64,000 nucleotides of DNA from contig NC_089442.1 of assembly GCF_026210795.1 (NCBI RefSeq), positions 248,001-312,000 of the forward strand. The letters run 5' to 3'. The DNA is from Rhizophagus irregularis (Eukaryota > Glomeromycota > Glomeromycetes > Glomerales > Glomeraceae). The position numbers and the translations under genes were made by a program. How positions within the stretch are numbered: position 1 is the first letter of the stretch; every line of letters begins with the position of its first letter. Shown here piece after piece: positions 36,909 through 49,639 of the stretch. The notes under the pieces are model-generated. The model saw only the letters and a list, made by a program, of their open reading frames with translations, was not told where the DNA came from and searched no databases.

Positions 36909-39598
36909 ATGGTAAATTGGATCTGAGGGGGAACTCTTTCTGACGATCATTCTGCCCAAATTTTCAGCGGAAGGAAAAACGTCTTTTACGAGTCTTTTTA
37001 TTAATAAAACCCAAATAAAAAACCTCAAAAATGGAGTCAGCATACAAATTTACAGAATATAGATATAGGTTTCTGAAAGAAACAAAAAATATTTTCAGTG
37101 CGGACTCAAGGACCACAGCAAAAAGCCAAGAAAGAGTACCAAAAGACGGCGGTCTCAGCAAAACTGAACAAAACTTCCTGGAGTCAATACGGAACGACGC
37201 TGTACGCAGAAAAGAAACTATTAAAGACATAGTTTTAAAGTGTTCAGCAACGTCTTTCGACGTCTATATAGATGAAATAAAAAGACTCTCATGGGAAAAT
37301 TCAAAATTGCGAGAAGAACTGCGGAAGAAGGATCACGTGATGGACAGAAAAGTAAATGAGGAGAAACAACAAGCACGAATAATATCGCAGAAAAATGAGC
37401 AAATAAGGAAAATTTCGCAAGAAGTAGAGAAAACGAGATCAGAACTAAAAAAGGTTAAAACTGGCGTTAACAAAGAAGTTGATCAGCTGAAGAAATCCAA
37501 AAAAGGAAGATCGACATCAAACAGGAGAAAATGGGAAGAAATTGTAGAGATACCAGTTTTACCCGAAAATATTAGTAATGATCAGCAGGCCAAGGAGGCA
37601 CGTGACATATTTTTCTACGATATACCAAAATATTGGAGTGAAGATGATGTAAGAACAAATCTGATGAAGATAGGAACGGTTTATAGACTGCAAATTCGTG
37701 GACAATACAAATACAAAACCGTTAAGGCAAAAATCGCTTTGAACGAAAACTTCGAAAAAACGTTCTTGGAGGGACATTTCGGTATTTGTATTAGCAAAAA
37801 CTTTATCAGATGGTACGACGCGAAACTAGGTTTGAAAGGACGACAAGAGCGGGATCAATGGCAGACTGTGAGAGACCTAACTAACGAGGAAATGGAATCC
37901 ATAAAGAAGGGAAACACATACGACTTCACGAAAAAACTGCAACAAACTTTCAAGACAGCGTTCATTAAAATTATCAAAATCACAAAAAATTGGAAAGTGA
38001 TTGGGTATTTCAAGAACCTCAAAGAAATGGAAGAAGCAGTGGAGGATTCATGCACACAAGGAGATATTAATAGAGTTTGGCTTGTGAGAAACAAGAAGAC
38101 GATATATAAAGATGGTGATGCTAAGACAAGGGCGAAGAAACTACAAGAGAAGATAGTTCAAGAAAAGGTTATAGCTACAGAAAATAGAACGAGATCACCT
38201 TCACGGCTGGACAGTGAACCGAAGACACCTATCACACCACCGGAGAGAATTTACAGAGAATTAGGGAACTTCGCTTCACGAAAAGAAAGCTTGCTGCATC
38301 CATCAAAAGAAGAAAAGCCAGTAAGGATAAGCAAGACGCCAGACGAAAATGAAGTTGTCGAGATGATCAAAAACTGGAGAGTAGGAGAAGAGAATACTCA
38401 AGATCATAATGACACTTCAGAAAACAAGAGGAAACAACTGAAGAAAGATAACGTAGTGCCTGAAGAAGTGGTTGATATCATAAAAGATTACAGAACAATG
38501 AACAAAATTAAATATGTTCAGTATCAAGAATCAGACCACAATGATAGTTTAGTTGACAAATTAATGGAAGTTAAAGATGTCTTCGATCAAACGTCCAACG
38601 AAATGGAATGGGAAAGAATCAATACAGAGGCCTTGTATGCGGTGAGCATGGAGAACTCGATAGATTCACTATCGAGAGCTAAAGAATGGGCCTTGGAGAA
38701 AAACAATTTTTTCCTATTAGGACAGAAAATTATCAGTTTAGCAGAAAAATCAAAAATATTCCAAGAATATACGACCCTGAATGATAATTTTAAACAAAGA
38801 TTGGAGAATGAAAATCGCTACCAGGATGAAAAGAAAACTGGAGAAAAGAGACCAATTCTAGAATCACCGAGCAAATGGAGCGACTTAGAGGATGGAGAAG
38901 AAAAAAATAAAGCTTTCACTGCAATGCATAAAGAACGGAGGCAACGAGAGCAACTCATATCCTTTTTGCCAGCGGCCATCTATGGAATTGAAGAAGATTT
39001 AGAAGAAGAAGAGGAAGAGGAAGAAGTAGTAGAACCAGAAGCATCACCATCAAAGAAGAAAGGTGGAAAGAAAAAAAAGAAGAAGAAGAATAGCAAGAAG
39101 TGAAGAGTTAAAAACTTTTAATCGAAGTCACATGATATACGTTAAAAAATTTTTTCCGATAACAAAATAAAAAAATTTAGCTTTTCTCTTTTATGACAGT
39201 AGGATAGTATACTAACTTTTATTTTTGTAGGATAAGGAAGATTAGGTGGAATAAATCTGGTTGGGTGTGGGGACATTACGACTCATCTTTAGGGGCTGCC
39301 ATATGCGCAGTACCCAACATTATTACATATTTCATCCTTTTTTCCTACACATTAAAGTAGATTGTAACTAGTTAGGTCTCACAAATTTTATTTTGCTTTT
39401 ATTACCGGGTATAGTATTTATTTTATATTCTTTCTGTAATGCATTTTTTTTTTCCTTTGTTCGAAAATTACTCTGTTATAGGGTTGACATGTGCTCGACA
39501 CAGTTGGCTCTAGGTATCTTTGCTATTAGAGTGTATAATTTATTTATCGAAATTCTAATAAAGATGCATTACAGTTTTAAAAAATAAAAAAAAAAAAA
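36909..39598 (+). mobile_element. 2.69-kb retroposed element with only an ORF1-like gene (HAL1-like candidate)
   Basis: The element lies between 17-bp direct repeats and ends in an A-rich tail (about 39576-39598). It carries one long intronless ORF (37031-39103), a 5' leader of about 120 bp and a 3' UTR of about 475 bp. No reverse transcriptase or endonuclease follows. The ORF product has the coiled coil plus RRM-like plus basic layout of LINE ORF1 proteins. It could be a non-autonomous LINE that lost ORF2 (compare mammalian HAL1), or a retrocopy of a host mRNA. Base composition differs from the surroundings. Confidence 0.75.
37031..39103 (+). CDS. LINE ORF1-like RNA-binding protein, 690 aa
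   Basis: Uninterrupted frame of 690 codons. Residues about 77-156 are a charged heptad-like coiled coil. Residues about 191-265 form an RRM-like fold, with IFFYDIP (193-199) in the RNP2 position and YKTVKAKIAL (228-237) near RNP1, followed by WYDAKLG. The middle is polar with phosphorylatable SP/TP sites (RSPSRLDSEPKTPITPP). The C-terminus has an acidic run (EEEEEEEE) and then a Lys-rich tail. Such coiled-coil/RRM proteins bind their own RNA in LINE particles; this role is inferred from architecture. The frame is intact, which suggests recent insertion or selection. A host nucleic-acid-binding protein copied by retroposition is the alternative. Confidence 0.7.
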   Translation: MESAYKFTEYRYRFLKETKNIFSADSRTTAKSQERVPKDGGLSKTEQNFLESIRNDAVRRKETIKDIVLKCSATSFDVYIDEIKRLSWENSKLREELRKKDHVMDRKVNEEKQQARIISQKNEQIRKISQEVEKTRSELKKVKTGVNKEVDQLKKSKKGRSTSNRRKWEEIVEIPVLPENISNDQQAKEARDIFFYDIPKYWSEDDVRTNLMKIGTVYRLQIRGQYKYKTVKAKIALNENFEKTFLEGHFGICISKNFIRWYDAKLGLKGRQERDQWQTVRDLTNEEMESIKKGNTYDFTKKLQQTFKTAFIKIIKITKNWKVIGYFKNLKEMEEAVEDSCTQGDINRVWLVRNKKTIYKDGDAKTRAKKLQEKIVQEKVIATENRTRSPSRLDSEPKTPITPPERIYRELGNFASRKESLLHPSKEEKPVRISKTPDENEVVEMIKNWRVGEENTQDHNDTSENKRKQLKKDNVVPEEVVDIIKDYRTMNKIKYVQYQESDHNDSLVDKLMEVKDVFDQTSNEMEWERINTEALYAVSMENSIDSLSRAKEWALEKNNFFLLGQKIISLAEKSKIFQEYTTLNDNFKQRLENENRYQDEKKTGEKRPILESPSKWSDLEDGEEKNKAFTAMHKERRQREQLISFLPAAIYGIEEDLEEEEEEEEVVEPEASPSKKKGGKKKKKKKNSKK

Positions 39599-39615
39599 GA
39601 ATCTACATCCCATGG
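39599..39615. repeat. Right target-site duplication (17 bp)
   Basis: Exact repeat of 36892-36908, placed immediately after the poly(A) tail of the element. Confidence 0.9.
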
Positions 39616-42122
39616 CTTCGCTGATGATTTATGGAAGACGGACTTAATTTAATTTCATAACTTTTCTATTTGAATAAACATAAAGAGAACAAATCAAACA
39701 ATTTCGTAAAGCTTCAGAATCATTTATTATTAGTTACATGTCTAAGTTATGCAAATTCTACAAAGGTTCACGAAAATTTACAACAGATAATAAATTTTTT
39801 TATAAAATTAGGTTGTATCTTTCTCGTCTCGTTTCATCACTTTTGTCTACCTTCTGCTTTTATTTTTTTTTATTTCATCCATAATCTCTTGTATTACTTA
39901 TTATTTGTTATGGAAGAATTAAAATCTGTGACAATATATTTGGGTAAATAAAAGATTTTGGATATTGTTCAGCTTGTGTAAATTTATAAAATTTGAAATA
40001 CACGGAGAAACCATAATATCGTACCAATTAATGTTAAAGATTAGGACTGAATATTTAATGAACTAGTACGCAACGAATCCATGTAATTATCATTTGTATA
40101 ATTTATAACATCTTGACAAAAAATATTTTTTTGTATTGCATCCAAAATAAATTATAAGCCACAAGTATTTTACAAAAATGATAAAAAGTATGCATTTAAT
40201 AAAAACATACCACTCTAACTCAGGCTAATAAAGTATCAAAACTCAAAGTATTATTATATTATAAGCAAATTTTGATTGATGATTTAATGTTTTAAATTAT
40301 AATGATGTTTGTATAGGAAAAATAAATAAGTAATAAAATGAACGCTAAATCTATCTATTTAGGTTTCATATGCTAGGAAAGCAAGGATTTTATTTAAAAA
40401 TAACGTATTAAACATTAAAAAAACGATTTTTTAGAATATTATTAAAAATGACGAACCATCATACATAACAGTGAAATATAGGAATAATATGAACATGTTA
40501 TAAATTTGATATACTAATTTTTTACCTAAACTCTCATTTCTGCTCGTATAACAAGATAATGGATGATTTTTGGTAATTGGTTCATTGACTAAAAAGTATA
40601 GATTAATAAATTAAATAAAATTAGACTTTTCACACTCATTAAAAATAAAAAAATATGAATTTAACTTAGTTTGAGTTTATAGTATAAAGTGTGTAAGAGT
40701 CAGTTTATCAGAACGCACTAAAAAAAAGGAGAAAAGAAACCCTCCAAAATTTATATTTGAAGTATCATCAGATCAACCATTTTTAAAAACGGCTAAGATC
40801 TTAAAGTTTTATATCATGCACAATTGCATGACTATCATTTTTCTCAGTTATGAGCTACATCAATAAAAAATTTTTTTTATTCGAGTACGACTATGAAAAT
40901 TCATTTATTTCATATTTCATGATCTCTAACTAATGATCACAATTATATATATACATATATATTTTTTAATTTTAGAGACGAGAAGTATGTTAGATAGTAT
41001 TTCTGGTAATTTTGTAGGTTCAATATGAAATTTTTAAACGCTGTATAGAATTGCTTTGGTCATTATCATAAATTTTGAATAGTTTGTAGAAAAATCTGGC
41101 GTAAAAACAAGGCATTATTGATTCTTTCGGTCGTACACAAATTTTTTTTTGGTCTCCCAATTTTTCTTATCCTTCCGATCCGTAGGCGAAGTTTTCGATT
41201 CCTACAGAATTAGACGCTTTTCCTTTTATAAAAAATTATAATAAAAAATTAACTTTTTTTTTCGTACACGAATTTTTTTTTTTATCTCCTGATTCTTCTG
41301 ATCCATTCCGATCTGTAGGCGAAGTTCTCGATTCCTATGAAACAAAAAAAGATTTGAACACAAAAAATTTGATTTCTACAAAACTAAAAAAAGAAATAAA
41401 TCATCTCAATTTTTCCGATTTCTTGATTTCAATCATTAGCATTATAATTTTTGCATTTAATATCATTTTATTTTATAGCTTTTCAGTTTATATACTACAT
41501 TTTTCCAGCTTTTTATGTTTTTAATTTTGTTTTTAAAAAAAAAGTTCTTGCTTTGATAATTTACAATCTAAATAAAAAACAAACCTTTTTTTATCCTTTT
41601 CAATTTATTCATTCTCTTGTAGATAAATAAATCATGTAAATATCTTTTCTATAGATAGTTTTTTAGTAAATAAATTTTAATAAATTTAAAGGTAATTTTA
41701 TTCAATAAACAGTAAAAATAAGAAAATTTTTTTTAGTAAGTAAATACAATATAAAAAATTTTTTAAAGTAAATATGAAATTTATTTTAATAAGTAAATAC
41801 AAAGATATTTTCTAGTAAGTAATATAAAGGTTTTTTAATAAATAAATGTGAAGATTTTTTTTAATAAATGGCTTTTTTACTCAAGGGTACCATAATATGA
41901 GATTCTGGTTGGGATCTGGACCGGACTGGGCCGGATTTCAAAAAATAGACTTTGTGCAGGACTCCAGTCTAGACTCTAGAACATTAAATTAGAAAATTTA
42001 TATCAATTGTTAAATTTAAATCATAAAAAATTCCTTCAATCTCTTCTCACCAAGTAAAAAAATACAAATAAAATTAGATAATTACATAATAAACATAGAT
42101 ATCTATTTAAAGTAATCTGAGC
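39616..42122. other. Intergenic between retroposed element and kinase D
   Basis: AT-rich with no supported gene. A duplicated segment of about 85 bp (41125-41215 and 41260-41345) contains GTAGGCGAAGTT and CGATTCCTA. The last part (about 41885-42010) is the 3' flank block shared with kinases C and F. Confidence 0.5.
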
Positions 42123-43765
42123 TTAATTACTTTCATCTATAATAAAATAAATAATTCAATTTAATTAAAATCTAATAGATCAAAAAAATCACATGTAAAA
42201 AGTAATTACCTTTAGAATTAAGATCAAGTTTAGTAAAATCCATTTTTAAAGAATCTATAAATATTAGTTGTTAGCATCATAAAAAATTTATGTCATTATA
42301 GAAAAGTATATAGTATGTTTACCTGAATATTCTAAATCATCATTTTTGTCAGCATTTTTAGGTTCTGGAAGATTTTTAAAATCTAAAAGTCTACTCGTGT
42401 AAACTGCTTGAGGATGTGTTATATATGATATAGCACCAGTAGTTATTAAAGGTGATGAAAAAGATAACCTTTTATTGATATCATCTGCTTCTCTAATTTG
42501 CTCATAAATTACAGAATCCTCTTTATTTTCCTTAATAGCATCCCATAAATCCCAAATAGACTCATCTAATTTACGTACATCAGGTCGTTTTAAAGGGTCA
42601 GCATCCCAACATTGATTAATAATGTCAAGAATTAATTGAGGAATTTTATAATTTGACTTTGGCCTCAACCCTTTACAAATTTTCACTGCTAAGAATTCAT
42701 CATGAGCTATATCATGATAAGGAGGGAACCCTGTACAAATTTCGTATGCAATGATTCCATATCCATAAATATCACTTGCTTCTGTATATTTTTTTCCTCT
42801 TAAAACTTCTGGTGCCACATAAGGTAATACTCCATATATTTTTTTATTACTATTTTGAGGAGATTTGACATTTGCTGGTTGACATAATCCCAAATCAGTA
42901 ATAAAAGTATTTCCGTCAAAATTGCTTAATATATTTCCACAATGAAAATCATGATGAATAAGTCCATTATAATGAATATCTTTAAGACCAATTGAAATAT
43001 TAATTAAACTATTTAACTTTTGCCTCCAATTCAATGAAATGAAGTTGTTATTTAAATGTTGTCTTATACTACCATTTTTTAATTCCATCACCATCATAAA
43101 ATTATTTGTTTTTGGATCTTTAGTAATACCAAAACAACGAACTATGAAACTACTACCTTTAAATACTAAAATATTTAATTCAACCTTAAAAGAAAATTAT
43201 AGTTAGTTTAACATTTATGAAGGCTAATGAAGATTCATAAGAAAATATCTTACTTCTTTAAAAAATCTGCTGTAATATCTTGTGAATTATGTAAGCACTT
43301 TAAAGCGACTTTTGTTTTACCTATTCTTTCCAAGTGCAATTTTTTATTTTTAGAAGTCAATCCCCAAGGACCATCTTTCCAAACTGCTTTAAAAGTAGTT
43401 CCAAATCCCCCTTTTGCTAAATATTCAACATTTTCAAATTTATCATATTCAATCCACTCTATGATATTGTCCTCATCTTTAGCTTTTAATTGTGCTTTTT
43501 GAATAAATTCATCAACGACATGATTTCCACTCGTCCAATTTTTGAAATTTTGTTGAAAATGATTAGAAACACATGGATGACAATAATAAGAACTAGTATT
43601 AAACTGCTTACAAATTTTACATAAACCATTATATTCATAACGTTCTTTTAATTTTTTGTCTGTTATTAGTTTATCAATTAACGATTTTTGTTCTTCAGTC
43701 AAATTACAATGTTTGAAGTCTTTTATTTGTTCAAACACATCATCACTTAATTTAATTTCATCCAT
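42123..43765 (-). pseudogene. Kinase D: single-module zinc-ribbon kinase with a 1-bp frameshift in alphaC
   Basis: Exons corresponding to kinase C: 43765-43254, 43184-42323, 42254-42210, 42136-42123. All domains are present: the Cys4 ribbon, AKGGFGTTF loop, VALK lysine, catalytic HHDFHCGN (HRD changed to HHD), DLG, APE and the HPQAVYTSRLLDF tail. At the end of exon 1, minus-strand TTAAAGAAGTAAG has one A fewer than the C gene (TTAAAAGAAGTAAG). The exon 1 and exon 2 frames therefore no longer match through the usual splice. Everything else is intact, so this is either a very young pseudogene or a base missed in a homopolymer. The ATG at 43765 aligns with C and F. Confidence 0.75.
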
Positions 43766-44040
43766 TTTAATAAATAATTTTTTTAACAAAAAATATGATG
43801 TTATTAACTCGTATGTAAAAATTATTAAAAAATAATAAAGGAAAAGAAAAAAAAAATGAAAAAAAGTGGGGAAACGTTATTTTATGTTGCAATGATTTTA
43901 AGATCGGCAACAAAATCATCATAAAAAGACTAGTTAAAATACACGGAGGAAACACAATAATCTTGATCGGCAATTTAAATTTACTATTACGGTTTTTATT
44001 TAAATTCTCCATAATAGTTAAGATTAAAATAAATAAGTTA
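43766..44040 (-). promoter_or_regulatory. Promoter block of kinase D, shared with C and F
   Basis: Similar to 27954-28215 and 51225-51474, including GATCGGCAA and the TTTAAATTCTCCATAATAG end. The shared similarity with F continues to TTAACTAAATATAGTAAATA at about 44053-44072. Confidence 0.6.
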
Positions 44041-44122
44041 AAAAAAAAATGGTTAACTAAATATAGTAAATACTATGTAGTTTATGTATGAAAGTAGTAG
44101 AATTTTTTTTTTTCAGCGAAAT

Positions 44123-44693
44123 TATGAAAAAAATGTGTCCAGAAAATGCTTTGAAATTGTCTGAAATATAATGTACAAATTCCGGACAATCCAGTAAATG
44201 ACTGAAAACGATTACATTTTAGAACATTTTCTGGACATCAATTTATATTCTGAATTTGTCCTGGTTCAAGTTCTATTCGGAATTTGTCATCCAGGTTTCA
44301 TTGATCTTTGACCTAAGTGGCTAAGTCAAATGATGATCATTTGCACAAACTCTGAAATTTCAATTATATATAACATTTTTGTCTGCTCTTCATTTTTTCT
44401 TAGTATGTCAATAAAGGTTTGAATGTCAGTTTTGATATTTTTACATTTTTTTTGTGAAAATTAATTAAATTATTTTATCCTTTTTTAGAAATATTGTCCA
44501 AGATTTTTCTGAATTTTTTTTTCACAGTCCGGAATTTGTCCAACATGAAAAATTTAGAACAAATTCCAGACATATCAAGATTCGGGACAGTTCAGGATAA
44601 ATAAAAAAATGGACATGTTTTGGACATGCAGAATTATAACTGGATATATTTCGGACATTTTCGCCGACATTTTCTGGACATTTATTTTTCATA
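44123..44693. mobile_element. 571-bp inverted-repeat element with GTCCAGAAAATG ends
   Basis: The left end (TATGAAAAAAATGTGTCCAG, continuing AAAATG) and right end (its near reverse complement at 44668-44693) are imperfect inverted repeats of about 26 bp. The interior repeats GGACA/TGTCC and CCGGA words in both orientations. No ORF, so it is non-autonomous. It may extend to GGG at 44696. Confidence 0.7.
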
Positions 44694-44696
44694 GGG

Positions 44697-46741
44697 ATGG
44701 AATACGATACTTAAAATGAAATTTTGCAATTAAAGAGTAAATTAAGAAAGCAATTGAAATTAACGAAAAATTATATCCTTCAACCGTTATCATTAATTAG
44801 TAATCTCTCATATACAACACATCCTCAAACCGTTTACACAAATAGATATATATATTAAATTAATTCCATAGTATTAACAACTTTACATTTATATTTTATA
44901 GAATCCCTAAAAATAGATTTTATCAAGTTCAACATTAATTTCTAAAGGTATTATTTGACCAATTAAGTATAGTGTCTTAAATTATTATAATATCAGATTT
45001 ATTATAGCGAAATAGTGACTCCAAAACTTTAGAACATTCGGTACTTGATTTAGCTGAAAAATGAAATTATAGGAAATTAAAGATCGAGATATTTTTTTTT
45101 TCTTGTATAAAGTATTACTGGAAAATGAGATTTTATTACCACCACTTTTCTTCGCATTTTCGTAATAGTAACGAAATAATTTATAATTTGAAGCGTAAAA
45201 CAAAGTGTAGAACAAATATTATGCAAATTTAAGAAGTATACTTTATTTAAATAAATATTTACAATATATAACAACAAATTTGTATAATAAATTTTAATAA
45301 ATAATGAATAAATAAACTTAACTGATGTGTTTTAACAGAATTATAATTAAAACAAGCGTTATTGAATAGGTTTAACTTATCCACAGTAGACTCTTTTTTC
45401 ATAATGATAAATTTAACAATAAAAAATTTAATTTCATTATAAAGAGACTTTTATTTAAAAATTTCTACATATCAAATGCGTATTGTATACAAAAATCAAT
45501 TTAATTTTAAACATAGTTTCAGTTAAACTATTTTGTATAATTAAAAATTGGTATTACTGAGCGGCAAAACGGTTTGAAAGCTCTTTGGAATATTGTGTAT
45601 AAATATTCTTTGATGCTTTTGGTATACTTTTAATAACATCTTATGGTATTATATTGAATATTTTTAAGTTTCATTATTTGTCAATTTTACATATTTTTTA
45701 TAGTGGCTTTCAAAATTAATGACGAAAACAATTAAACAACACACAAATGATCAACAAATCATGTGACATAACCACATAATAGAATCGGACGCATTAATAA
45801 GAAATTTTGAATTTTTTAAAATTTTATAAATTAAACATAATTTGCATGAATAAGTCAAATAAAGAATCAAAAATTTAGTGTCATTTAATAAATTTCTATA
45901 TAAAAATTAAAATATGATGTTAAATTATTACAGTATATTAAAAAAAAAATTGAATAAAATTATATATTTAACTTATACTATTTACATAGTTTTCATTAGT
46001 TTCCCAAAAGTTTGTTAAATTTAATAATTTATGTCATACAATATCTAACACTAATAGAAAATGTACTAATTATTAGACAATTTCACAATTAACTAATTAT
46101 AAACAATATATAATAAATAATACATCCTATCATCGTTATTTGATCTCATAAAATTACTTTTCTGTTAAAGAGCAGCTTTCTACGGCATGATTTTTAATAT
46201 TGTGAACCTTTAAAAGTTCAAATATCAACTTTTTTTAAGGATATAACAACAGGTTTTTCATATAAAAACTCTATACACTTATAAAATGTGTCTATTCGAC
46301 AAAAAATATTAAAATATTACGAACTGGAATAAAAAATGATCGACACATGATCGGCATAATTTTGAAACCACTATATTTAATTTTTTACCAAACACAAGAA
46401 ATAAAATTGCTTACAGTATCAAAATATCACAGTATTAAATACTTGTTTTTATCAATAAAGTAAAAAAGTTAATTTTATCAGGATTTAAAGTTCTATCTAA
46501 AAAGGAAAAATTTTGCCATTTACATATGAAATAACCTTTAGTCATGAGGTCATAACATTAACACAAGATTCTAAATTAAGGTTCATTATGTAATACCAAT
46601 TAGAGAAGATTTACGCCCAATTTTTTTTTTTTTTTCGAATTACTTTATTTTCAAAATAATTTTTTTTTCATTATTAACATTAAATTGAGTATATTCGCTA
46701 AATTATAAGTGTTATATTTTACTTGGAAAAATATTAATAAA
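44697..46741. other. Intergenic upstream of kinase E; no gene seen
   Basis: AT-rich. The open frames at 44985-45277 (minus) show no family features. A T-run of about 16 lies near 46620. Confidence 0.5.
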
Positions 46742-48611
46742 ATGGATACTTCAAAACAAAATTCAGATACAATTAAAACTGATGTTAAAAATTTATGGAT
46801 AGACCGCAGCAGAAATAGTGAATATCAGGTAAAAATATTATTACATAATAAACAATATAAATTTTTATTAAAATTTTTTAACCATTTATTTTGATAGTCC
46901 CACGCTACAATTTTTTCAACTGATGCAACTACTGAATCAGTTGAAATTATTGCCATTTTTAAAAAAGTAAATATTATGGATTTAGAAAAAAGAAAAGAAT
47001 TATACGGAGTATGTGGAGAATGTAATGAACCAGGTACAGGATTATATTGGTGTCAACCTTGTAATGCTAAAAGATTAAAGGAAAATTTTAAAAATTGGAC
47101 TAGTGGTAATAAAAATATTGATGAATTAATACAACAATCACAACTTAATGCTTTTATTTACATAAAATGTCTTGAATGGATACCTTTTGAAAAATTTGAA
47201 AATGTTACCTATCTTACCAGAGGTGGTTTTAGTAAAATTTATTTGGCTGACTGGCCCGAAGGAAAGATTGAACATTGGGATATTGAAAATCAAGAATGGG
47301 TACGAGTTTCAAGAAAAGTTGCATTGAAAAGTTTAAATAATTCATCTAATATAAGTAATGATTTTTTAAATGAGGTAATTAAAATAAATATTACTTATTA
47401 ATATTTGTATTTTAATACATAATTTATTAACAAAATTTCTCTTTTTAATGATTTTAGATTAATTATTATATTTCAGGTCATGTTCATGCTACTAATACTG
47501 TTATGTGTTTTGGAATTACTCAAGATCCAAATACTAAAGATTATATGATGGTTTTAGAATATTGTGACGGAGGAAATTTGAGAAATACTTTAAGGAAAGG
47601 TTTTGATTATAATATCAAAATGAAATTTTTATTTTGTATTATAGATGGACTTTTAGGTATTCATGATGCTGGAAATATTCATAAAGATTTTCATTCGGGA
47701 AATATATTACATGATAATCATTATGATTTACTAACAATTAGTGATTTGGGAATGTGTCAACCAGTAAACGATAATGAGCGAAAAGGAATTTATGGAGTAA
47801 TACCTTATATGGCACCCGAAGTTTTACGTGGATATCAATATACAAAAGCAGCTGATATTTACTCATTTGGAATAATAATGAATGAACTTATGTCAGAAGA
47901 AATTCCTTATAATGATATTCCTCATGATCAATTTCTGGTTGTTAAAATATGTAAAGGATTTAGACCAAAAATTTCTGAAGATACACCAAAATTAATTATA
48001 GATTTGATTATTAAATGTTGGAATGCTAAAGCAGAAAATAGACCAACTGCTAAAGAATTACGTCAAATATTGGAAAAATATTTAGTTGACGTTTATGATG
48101 ATGGTAGCGAAATTTCTTCTCAAATAAAAGAATGTGAAAAAATTAAAGAGAATAAATCAAAAAACAGAACAAATGAAAATAAATCTAAAAATCTTCAAAC
48201 ACATCCACAAGCAATTTATACTAGCAGACTTTTAAATTTTGAAAATCTTCCAGAACCAGTTAATTCAACCGATTATTTATCTTCATATCAAGGTAAATAT
48301 ACTGTACCGTCTGTACGTTTAAAAAACTAATATTTGAAAATATAATTTATTGATTTTTTTATTTTTTTAATAGAAAATGTTTCATCATCATCAGCAAATC
48401 CAAGTAAGTATATATTTGCATTATTAAAGATTATTGTGATTATTATAATAATGTTTATTTTCATTTTATTAATAGTTTCTGAATGTTTGGATTGTGAATT
48501 AAATGAATTAGGTAAGACATCCGTTTTATAATTATATGAAATTATTAATTTAATTTAATTATTATTATTATTATTTTTAAAATAGATCTCAATCAAGACG
48601 ATGATGAATAA
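46742..48611 (+). CDS. Kinase E: single-module zinc-ribbon TKL-like kinase, about 496 aa
   Basis: Predicted exons: 46742-46828, 46898-47374, 47458-48292, 48374-48403, 48476-48511, 48586-48611. A short N-terminal exon precedes the Cys4 ribbon (C68, C71, C81, C84), the WTSGN linker, the loop TRGGFSKIY and VALK. Exon 3 carries NIHKDFHSGN (H263, K264, D265), DLG (Asp284), APE and the HPQAIYTSRLLNF tail with NLPEPVNS. HRD is replaced by HKD. The split after FLNE in alphaC, phase 0, is conserved with A-D and F. Three micro-exons of 30, 36 and 26 bp close the gene, giving a Ser- and acid-rich end. An ATG at 46976 is an alternative start. All exons are in frame. Confidence 0.83.
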
Positions 48612-49639
48612 ATTTTAAGGAGTAAATTTATTTATCGCCCTTAGCGATACATCGCCTCTGGGCAAAATTAAGAAGAGTGTCACGGGTGACAAAAGGTAGC
48701 GAACATCGCACGCGTGATGAATATTAAATTAGTATATTATTCAAAAAATTTTAGTGTTTCTTTTTATTATATATTATTCCATTTCAGTACTTTATTATTA
48801 TATTATTTTAGTAAATTTTTCATTTTTATTATACAATGTAGCGACATGGCTTTATTTGATCAAAGAAAAATAAATTTTAAACTATAAAATATTAAAATAA
48901 TTGTTATTTTATTTTTTTACTATTTATATTATTAAAATTTATTTACTAAAAAAATTAACTACAAATAAAATTTACAAAAAATTATATTAAATTTCAGTTA
49001 CTTTTAATAAATTTTAATTATTAATATTCACTAGCATTTTAAATTTTGCACTTATTCCACTTATTTTAAAAAAAAGAAACAATTTAAATTATAAAATCAT
49101 ATATAATCCGGGTTTATACTCTGGGATGAATTTATAAAAAAATTTGCATCCCTTGAAGGTATCTTATTCGGAATAATTAATCCGAAAAAAACCTTCTGAA
49201 TTGAAGCTGAAACCTAAAAGAAAGAAAATAAAAAGCCTTTAGTATTTCTTTAAAAAAAAATAGATAAATAAATCAAAAAAGTAAAGAAAATAATAATTAA
49301 TTCGGAAAGATTAAAGAATTTATTTTGGTCATGTGCTGATCAGCCACTAATATCGGTTTGAGTTAGGTTTGGTTTGAGTTGGTTCAAGCTGAACCACTTC
49401 AAATTGGTTTAGTCGCTCTACAAAGCAGGAGCCGAATTAAACCTATGTTTTGCTGCGTATTAAAGTTTGTTCATTCATTTTTTTTTTTATTTTGTTATTA
49501 AAGTTTTAGATCGCGTCAGGTTGTAAAATCATGAATTCTTCTTTTCCTAATGAACTTCAAAAAAAATTAATTTAATACATAATTTTTCAATAATTCAGAT
49601 TTATATTCAATGTTTATAAAAAAAATTAACATGTTAAAG
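48612..49639. other. Intergenic after kinase E; no gene seen
   Basis: A GC-richer patch at 48640-48722 (with ATCGCC and AGCGA words) and another at 49340-49445 (with GGTTTGAGTT repeats) are unexplained. The rest is AT-rich. Confidence 0.45.

Noticed and set aside
36846-37230. Minus-strand open frames of 65-88 aa
   Set aside because: Shadow of the start of the retroposed element and its ORF.
39670-39951. 93-aa hydrophobic open frame
   Set aside because: No signal-peptide logic or family features; T-rich DNA gives Phe/Leu-rich frames by chance.
41160-41345. tRNA-like T-arm words (GTAGGCGAAGTT...CGATTCCTA), twice
   Set aside because: No acceptor, D or anticodon arms could be fitted; better explained as a small duplicated segment.
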